A stretch of 10,038 nt of DNA from an uncultured Clostridia bacterium (lineage in GTDB: Bacteria; Bacillota; Clostridia; Oscillospirales; Ruminococcaceae), in assembly GCA_947588775.1 (NCBI GenBank), contig CANPZQ010000076.1:1-10038 (forward strand), written 5' to 3'. The notes under the pieces are model-generated. The model ran no database searches and was not told the origin of the DNA. It saw only the letters and a program-made list of their open reading frames with translations. Within the stretch, counting starts at the first letter, position 1. The number at the start of each line of letters is the position of its first letter. Below are positions 6,006 to 10,038 of this stretch, piece by piece. The position numbers and the translations under genes are program-made.

Positions 6006-6704
6006 TTATCCTATAAATTCACGAACGCATCTTTCATATGCCTCCGCGGGGTCGTCAGCCGCCGTAATCGGCCGCCCGACTACGATATAATCGGAACCCG
6101 CCTTTTTTGCGTCGGCGGGGGTCATAACCCGTTTCTGGTCGCCGAGCTCGCCGTCCGCAAACCTCACTCCCGGTGTTACTGTCAAAAATCCCGCGCCGCA
6201 CCTTCCGTGAACGGCTTCGGCCTCGAGAGGGGAGCACACAACCCCGTCAAGCCCCGAATTTTTCGCGTTTTCGGCATATCTCATAACGGTTTCGGCCATC
6301 GGCGTTCCGATTAAAAGCTCGTTTTTAAGCGTTTCGGAATCTGTCGACGTGAGCTGCGTAACGGCAATCAGAAGCGGCCTCGTTCCGTCGGGCTTTGTGA
6401 GCCCCTCGATTGCCGCCGCCATCATTTTTGAGCCCCCCGCCGCGTGAAGGTTCGTCATGTCTACGTCGAGCCGCGACAGCACCGCCATCGCCTTTTTGAC
6501 GGTGTTCGGAATGTCGTGAAGCTTTAAATCGAGGAAAATTTTATGTCCCCTGAGTTTGATTTTTTCTACGATTGACGGCCCCTCGGCATAGTAGAGCTCC
6601 ATGCCGATTTTGACAAACGGCTTTTTGCTGCCGAAGCGGTCCAGAAATTCGAGAGTTTTCTGCCCGCTCGAAAAATCGCAGGCGATAATAACGTCCTTAC
6701 CCAT
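6006..6704 (-). CDS. pyrF: Orotidine 5'-phosphate decarboxylase
   Basis: PyrF decarboxylates OMP to UMP, the last step of the pathway. The 232-residue protein is of the short, class I barrel type: IIACDFSS (6-13), VKIGMELY (31-38, Lys32), the catalytic DLKLHDIPNTV (59-69, with Asp59, Lys61 and Asp64), the stretch LLIAVTQLTS, then TPGVRF and the phosphate-binding IVVGRPIT near the C-terminus. TGGAGGT lies 7 bases before the ATG. A 37-base AT-rich gap separates it from pyrD upstream, and pyrE follows after 20 bases. Confidence 0.98.
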   Translation of the reverse strand: MGKDVIIACDFSSGQKTLEFLDRFGSKKPFVKIGMELYYAEGPSIVEKIKLRGHKIFLDLKLHDIPNTVKKAMAVLSRLDVDMTNLHAAGGSKMMAAAIEGLTKPDGTRPLLIAVTQLTSTDSETLKNELLIGTPMAETVMRYAENAKNSGLDGVVCSPLEAEAVHGRCGAGFLTVTPGVRFADGELGDQKRVMTPADAKKAGSDYIVVGRPITAADDPAEAYERCVREFIG

Positions 6705-6741
6705 AATTTACCTCCATATATGAATAATTTTTATACTTAAC

Positions 6742-7653
6742 CTAAAGCGCGGCCCCGACAATATCCCGAAGGCTTGAAATCCCGTATTTTTCCATGGCTT
6801 CCGGGAGCTCTGCGATAATATCCCGGCAGGCGAACGGGTTCACAAGGTTCTGTGCCCCGACCTCGACGGCCGTCGCGCCCGCGAGCATCATTTCCAGAAC
6901 GTCCTCCGCCGACGCGACCCCGCCCATTCCGACAACCGGGATTTTAACGGCTTTCGCGCACTGATAGACCATTCTCACGGCGACCGGAAAGACCGCCGGC
7001 CCCGACAGCCCGCCGGTTGTGTTCTTTAAAAGCGGCCTGCGGGTTCTGAGGTTGATTCTCATTCCGAGAAGCGTGTTTATAAGGCTCACGCCGTCCGCGC
7101 CGCCGGCTTCGCACGCCTTCGCGATTTCCGCGATGTCGGTGACGTTCGGCGAAAGCTTGATTATTACCGGCTTTTTGACGGCTTTTTTCACTGCTTTTGC
7201 GACCTCTTCGGCGGATTTCGGGCTTGTCCCGAAGCTCATTCCGCCTCCGTGGACATTCGGGCAGCTTATATTCACCTCGAGCCAGCCGACCTCGTCGCAT
7301 TCGTCGAGCCGCCGGCATATATAAACATAGTCGTCGATTGAAAAGCCGCTGACGTTCGCCATGACTTTTTTTGAGAATACTTTTCGCATTTTCGGAAGCT
7401 CCTCCGAAATCACCTTTTCAACGCCGGGATTTTGCAGCCCGACGGCGTTAAGCATTCCGGAGGCGGTTTCGGCGATTCGCGGGGTTGGATTTCCGAAGCG
7501 AGGCTCGCGGGTCGTTCCTTTAAAAGAAAATGTCCCGAGAATGTTGATGTCGTAAAGCTCCGCGAACTCATAGCCGTAGCCGAAGGTTCCGCTCGCCGGG
7601 ATAATCGGGTTGTCGATTTCAACGCCGCAGAGTGTTACCGAGGTGTTCACCAT
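6742..7653 (-). CDS. pyrD: Dihydroorotate dehydrogenase, class 1B catalytic subunit
   Basis: PyrD oxidises dihydroorotate to orotate with FMN; in class 1B electrons pass to NAD through PyrK. The 303-residue barrel shows PIIPASGTFGYG (16-27), SFKGTTREPRFGNPTPRIAET (43-63, with Lys45), NAVGLQNPG (69-77), the catalytic loop LEVNISCPNVHGGG (125-138, with Cys131 as base, diagnostic of class 1), then KLSPNVTD, NTLLGM, TGGLSGPA and a C-terminal MGGVASAEDVLEMMLAGATAVEVG. It overlaps the 3' end of pyrK by 7 bases (7647-7653), and its GGAGGAG ribosome site lies inside pyrK, which fits a two-subunit complex made in equal amounts. The Cys base and the PyrK partner exclude the membrane, quinone-linked class 2 enzyme. 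Confidence 0.97.
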   Translation of the reverse strand: MVNTSVTLCGVEIDNPIIPASGTFGYGYEFAELYDINILGTFSFKGTTREPRFGNPTPRIAETASGMLNAVGLQNPGVEKVISEELPKMRKVFSKKVMANVSGFSIDDYVYICRRLDECDEVGWLEVNISCPNVHGGGMSFGTSPKSAEEVAKAVKKAVKKPVIIKLSPNVTDIAEIAKACEAGGADGVSLINTLLGMRINLRTRRPLLKNTTGGLSGPAVFPVAVRMVYQCAKAVKIPVVGMGGVASAEDVLEMMLAGATAVEVGAQNLVNPFACRDIIAELPEAMEKYGISSLRDIVGAAL

Positions 7654-8375
7654 TTTATCTCCTCCTTTTTAAGAACGGGGCCGTCGCGGCAGATTCTCTT
7701 GTATCCGGTAAGCGTTTCGCAGCTGCAGCCCATGCACGCCCCGAAGCCGCAGCCCATTCTTTCCTCAAAGCTAAACTGGCCGGAGGAAGTTGTATTTTTA
7801 TAAACCGCCTTAAGCATGGGCTCCGGCCCGCAGCAGTAAAAGTATGTATATTCAAGCCCCGCGAGCGCGTCGGTTACAAAGCCTTTGATGCCGTATGAGC
7901 CGTCGGCGGTCGTAACGAAAACCTCGCAGCCGAGCCCGCGGAATTTATCCTCATAGAAAATTTCGCTTTTTGTGTTGAAGCCGAGTATAACAGCGGCTTT
8001 TTTGCCCTCAGAAAGAAGCTTTTTCGCGAGAAGATAGAGCGGGGGAACGCCGACCCCTCCGCCAATCAGCAGGGGAGAGCCGCCCGAAACCGAGGTATCG
8101 TAGCCGTTTCCGAGCCCTGTGAGAAGGTCGAGGGAGCCCGAGGACATCTGCGACATTTTTTCGGTGCCTTTTCCGACGACCTTGTAGATAAGGGTAAGTC
8201 GGTCGCCGCATACGTCGCAGACAGAAATAGGCCGCCGAAGATAGAACCCGTCGAGGCAGATATTCACGAACTGCCCGGGGCGGGTGATTTCGGAGCAATC
8301 CCCGCGAAGCGTCATTTCATAGACGTTTTCGGTCAGCGGGTTGTTTTTTTCAATTTCAAATATTGTTTGCTTCAT
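7647..8375 (-). CDS. pyrK: Dihydroorotate dehydrogenase electron transfer subunit
   Basis: PyrK is the FAD and 2Fe-2S subunit that carries electrons from PyrD to NAD. The 242-residue protein has an N-terminal beta-barrel with FAD motif RRPISV (47-52), GGGVGVPPLYLLAKKL (105-120, NAD domain), CCGPEPMLKAV (181-191) and the iron-sulfur cysteines Cys209, Cys214, Cys217 and Cys229 in MGCGFGACMGC and the RICRDGP that follows. The start at 8375 is chosen from AAAGGA 6 bases upstream and family homology from MKQTIFEIEKN; an in-frame ATG at 8558 would start inside the cloverleaf repeat. It is the second gene of the operon, 231 bases from pyrC because of that repeat. Confidence 0.96.
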   Translation of the reverse strand: MKQTIFEIEKNNPLTENVYEMTLRGDCSEITRPGQFVNICLDGFYLRRPISVCDVCGDRLTLIYKVVGKGTEKMSQMSSGSLDLLTGLGNGYDTSVSGGSPLLIGGGVGVPPLYLLAKKLLSEGKKAAVILGFNTKSEIFYEDKFRGLGCEVFVTTADGSYGIKGFVTDALAGLEYTYFYCCGPEPMLKAVYKNTTSSGQFSFEERMGCGFGACMGCSCETLTGYKRICRDGPVLKKEEIKW

Positions 8376-8528
8376 TTTTAATCCTTTCCGATACAGAGAA
8401 TGGAATTTGTTTAACGGAGTATCGCGCTTTGCGGAGCTTTTTCGGCGGAACGCCGAGGGCTTTGCGCAAAATCCCGGGTAAATCTCCCCCGAAGCTTTCA
8501 GCGCGCCGTAGTGTCGCTGCCCCACCCC
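8376..8528. other. Non-coding spacer between pyrK and cloverleaf copy 3
   Basis: About 150 bases without a recognisable gene. It holds a small triloop hairpin, TCGGCG-GAA-CGCCGA (8442-8456), flanked by two GCTTTGCG direct repeats (within 8426-8433 and 8460-8467). I saw no convincing promoter for pyrK here. The minus-strand frame joined to pyrK stays open through the region but has no family similarity I recognise. Confidence 0.6.
8382..8387 (-). promoter_or_regulatory. pyrK ribosome binding site
   Basis: AAAGGA on the minus strand, 6 bases before the ATG at 8375. It is weaker than the GGAGG sites of the other genes but decides between this start and an unsupported in-frame ATG 183 bases upstream in the repeat. 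Confidence 0.7.
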
Positions 8529-8607
8529 GGGGCGAAGCCCCGTGCGCCTTCGGCGCACCGCCGCCTGCGGCGGCGCGCCGGCCTCCGGCCGGCGGGGGCT
8601 TCGCCCC
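8529..8607. repeat. Cloverleaf repeat, copy 3 (abuts the pyrC stop codon)
   Basis: This is the best-preserved copy: 79 bases, every one in a stem or triloop. Perfect 13-base terminal inverted repeats, GGGGCGAAGCCCC (8529-8541) and GGGGCTTCGCCCC (8595-8607), enclose three abutting hairpins: 8542-8558 (stem GTGCGCC, loop TTC), 8559-8575 (stem CGCCGCC, loop TGC) and 8576-8594 (stem CGCCGGCC, loop TCC). The right arm shares its last base with the pyrC TAG stop (8607-8609). It lies inside the operon between pyrC and pyrK, without a T-run, so full termination here is not expected. Confidence 0.92.
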
Positions 8608-9794
8608 TACCCCCGCCGGTAAACAACCCTTCCCCCCATAACCGTCATATAATTAACCCCATAAACCTCCCACCCCTCAAACGGCGTCGCCCTGCCCATC
8701 GAGAGAAACTCCGAGGGCTTAACCGTATATTTTTCGTCGAGCCGCCATGCCGAAAACCCGTCCCCGAGCGGAAGCCCGAACCGCCTGCGCGGGCAGTAAA
8801 CCATCATCTCCAGAAGCCGCTCAAGAGTGATGATTCTCTCCCGAACGAGCCGCGTATAGAGAACCGGAAACGCCGTTTCCAGCCCGACAATCCCGAACGC
8901 GCTTTTTTCAAGCCCCCGCGACTTTTCCTCCGCCGAATGGGGAGCGTGGTCGGTCGCAATCATGTCGACGGTGCCGTCGATGACGCCCGCCAAAAGTGCC
9001 TCGCGGTCGCGCTTCGAGCGAAGCGGGGGATTCATCTTGAATCGTCCGTCCTCGATAAGGTCCCCGTCGTCTAAAACAAGGTAGTGCGGCCCCGTTTCGC
9101 AGGTAACGTCAACGCCGTCGGCCTTCGCCTGACGGATAATTTCAACGCTTTCGGCCGTCGAGATGTGGCAAACGTGATACGCGCACCCGGTTTTTTTCGC
9201 GATGGCGACGTCCCGCTCAATCTGCTTCCACTCGCTTTCGGAGGAAATCCCGCGGTGGCCGTGCGACCTTGCGTATTCCCCGTCATGGATATATCCGCCG
9301 TTAAGGAGGCTGTTTACCTCGCAGTGCGCGGCGATGATTTTACCGAGCCGTTTCGCCTCCGTCATCGCCATCTCCATCATTTCGCCGCTCTGAACGCCCC
9401 TGCCGTCGTCCGAAAAAGCGACGGCGTTTTCGGCCATTCCCGCCATGTCGGAAAGCGTTTCGCCCTTTTCTGAAACGGTAATCGCCCCGTAAGGGTGAAC
9501 CCCAATGACCGCGTCGCGGGAGATAATATCGAGCTGAGCCTTTAAGTTTTCAACGGAATCGGGAACGGGGGAGAGGTTCGGCATCGTGCAGACGTCGGTA
9601 TATCCTCCGTGCGCGGCGGCCTCGGAGCCGGTTTTCACCGTTTCCTTATAAGAAAAACCCGGCTCGCGAAAATGTACGTGTACATCGCAAAAGCCGGGTA
9701 AAAATGTAAAACCGTCAATGTCGCCGCAAAAGCCGCGGCCGCCAAGCTCCGCAAGCAACTCGGGATATTTTTCTTTAAGCATAGATTTCAGCAT
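8607..9794 (-). CDS. pyrC: Dihydroorotase (class I)
   Basis: PyrC cyclises carbamoyl-aspartate to dihydroorotate. The 395-residue amidohydrolase has the metal motif DVHVHFREPGFSYKET (37-52, with His39 and His41), GGYTDVCTMPN, the bridging aspartate motif AFSDDGRGVQ, then AAHCE, the HVCHISTAESVEIIRQAK stretch with a metal histidine, TCETGPHYL, and ATDHAPHSAEEK with the catalytic aspartate. This is class I, as expected for a Gram-positive pyr operon. The N-terminal region before HxH is only about 38 residues, shorter than the 55-60 usual in the family. Start 9794 is chosen from GAAAGGA 6 bases upstream; an ATG at 9782 is possible, and the in-frame ATG at 9866 lies in the attenuator leader. The gene is first in the operon and ends inside cloverleaf copy 3. 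Confidence 0.96.
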   Translation of the reverse strand: MLKSMLKEKYPELLAELGGRGFCGDIDGFTFLPGFCDVHVHFREPGFSYKETVKTGSEAAAHGGYTDVCTMPNLSPVPDSVENLKAQLDIISRDAVIGVHPYGAITVSEKGETLSDMAGMAENAVAFSDDGRGVQSGEMMEMAMTEAKRLGKIIAAHCEVNSLLNGGYIHDGEYARSHGHRGISSESEWKQIERDVAIAKKTGCAYHVCHISTAESVEIIRQAKADGVDVTCETGPHYLVLDDGDLIEDGRFKMNPPLRSKRDREALLAGVIDGTVDMIATDHAPHSAEEKSRGLEKSAFGIVGLETAFPVLYTRLVRERIITLERLLEMMVYCPRRRFGLPLGDGFSAWRLDEKYTVKPSEFLSMGRATPFEGWEVYGVNYMTVMGGRVVYRRG

Positions 9795-9800
9795 AGCCTG

Positions 9801-9807
9801 TCCTTTC
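9801..9807 (-). promoter_or_regulatory. pyrC ribosome binding site
   Basis: GAAAGGA on the minus strand, 6 bases before the ATG at 9794 and just past the T-run of the leader terminator. It sets the chosen pyrC start. Confidence 0.7.
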
Positions 9808-9809
9808 TC

Positions 9810-9838
9810 AAAAAAAGCCTGTCGCACAAAGCGGCAGG
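9810..9838 (-). terminator. Leader terminator of the pyrimidine attenuator
   Basis: In the leader RNA CCTGCCGC (9831-9838) pairs with GCGACAGG (9818-9825), seven pairs and one C.A mismatch around the loop TTTGT, followed by C and seven T (9810-9816). CCTGTC (9838-9843) can also pair with the same GACAGG. It lies between the operon promoter and pyrC, so it can stop transcription before the first gene. Its first arm is also the distal arm of the antiterminator, making the two folds exclusive. Confidence 0.82.
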
Positions 9839-9896
9839 ACAGGTCGTCCGGGGGGAGCCCCGGCAAAATATAAGCTTCTCGACCTCACTGTGCCGC
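9831..9896 (-). promoter_or_regulatory. Antiterminator fold of the pyr leader
   Basis: GCGGCA (9891-9896) and AGGTCG (9880-9885) on the minus strand are complementary to TGCCGC (9831-9836) and CGACCT (9841-9846), giving a 12-pair helix with an internal loop. The helix encloses a CCGGGG/CCCCGG hairpin (9848-9863, loop of 4). It would capture the whole first half of the terminator stem, allowing read-through into pyrC. Confidence 0.7.
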
Positions 9897-9906
9897 CCTT
9901 AAAGAA
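9872..9906 (-). promoter_or_regulatory. PyrR-binding-loop-like anti-antiterminator
   Basis: The RNA TTTAAGGGCGGCACAGTGAG followed by GTCGAGAAGC resembles the PyrR target in Bacillus pyr leaders: the TTTAA, CAGNGAGG and GAGAAG parts are in the same order, and GAGGTCGAGAAG differs from the Bacillus GAGGCTGAGAAG at two positions. Pairing of TTCT with AGAA and GGC with GTC would make a short hairpin with an exposed CAGTGAG loop. UMP-bound PyrR holding this hairpin would block the antiterminator and favour the terminator. pyrR itself is not in the window. Confidence 0.65.
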
Positions 9907-9930
9907 TCATCGCTCAACTGAGCCGAGATG

Positions 9931-9959
9931 ATTATATCACAGCCGGGCGGCGTTGTCAA
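9931..9959 (-). promoter_or_regulatory. Promoter of the pyrimidine operon
   Basis: On the minus strand TTGACA (9954-9959) and TATAAT (9931-9936) are both perfect sigma-A hexamers with the ideal 17-base spacing. Transcription should begin near 9924, giving a leader of about 130 bases to pyrC. Such a strong promoter fits control by attenuation rather than by weak initiation. Confidence 0.93.
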
Positions 9960-9983
9960 GGTGTTTTTTGGGGTTGGGAGCGA

Positions 9984-10038
9984 AGCGCGGCGGGGAAAGC
10001 GAGAGTATAGCGCGAAATGGCGTGGGCGGGCGGGTGGG
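9984..10038 (+). repeat. 55-bp repeat, copy B (at window edge)
   Basis: This + strand segment matches the minus strand of 3756-3810 without gaps at 43 of 55 positions. It lies upstream of the pyr promoter, while copy A lies upstream of the pur promoter. It may continue past the window end. No gene is recognisable between 9960 and 10038. Confidence 0.6.

Noticed and set aside
8376..8558. 61-codon N-terminal extension of pyrK starting within the repeat
   Set aside because: No ribosome site at 8558, and homology to PyrK begins at 8375, where AAAGGA is well spaced.
2875..8607. CRISPR array from the repeated GC-rich units
   Set aside because: Three copies kilobases apart, in both orientations, without spacers or cas genes.

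Overview
The window reads as a chromosomal piece of a Gram-positive, Clostridia-type bacterium, probably a moderately GC-rich gut relative of the Oscillospirales. The reasons are strong consensus sigma-A promoters, GGAGG-type ribosome binding sites, a PyrR-style transcription attenuator, a PyrK/PyrD (type 1B) dihydroorotate dehydrogenase pair, a PyrB/PyrI aspartate transcarbamoylase pair and a PurF carrying the four iron-sulfur cysteines of the Bacillus type. The lineage is inferred from gene content and style, not from a database match.

All eleven genes lie on the minus strand, so the window is read from high to low coordinates. Region A (about 9960 to 3949) is a pyrimidine operon: consensus promoter (9931-9959), attenuator leader (9810-9905), then pyrC, pyrK, pyrD, pyrF, pyrE, pyrB and pyrI. 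It encodes all steps from carbamoyl-aspartate to UMP plus aspartate transcarbamoylase with its regulatory subunit. Carbamoyl-phosphate synthase and pyrR are not in the window. Region B (3948-3601) is a gene-free, GC-rich spacer packed with inverted repeats. Region C (3600 to 1) is a purine operon: promoter (3572-3600), leader with a terminator-like hairpin (3492-3551), then purE, purC, purF and the first 189 codons of purM, which runs off the window edge.

Both operons draw on PRPP (PyrE and PurF consume it) and on aspartate (PyrB and PurC), so the locus puts two nucleotide pathways with shared precursors next to each other, each with its own promoter and its own leader hairpin. Coupling is tight inside the operons: pyrK/pyrD overlap by 7 bases, pyrE/pyrB share ATGA, and the purF stop lies in the purM ribosome binding site.

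The non-coding part is the unusual one. Three copies (2875-2953, 3844-3926, 8529-8607) of a 79-83 bp element fold into a nearly fully paired four-way cloverleaf: 13-base terminal inverted repeats enclose three abutting triloop hairpins. Each copy sits just after the TAG stop of a biosynthetic gene (purE, pyrI, pyrC). A second, unrelated 55-bp repeat occurs at 3756-3810 and, inverted, at 9984-10038. No transposase, CRISPR array, tRNA or rRNA was seen.
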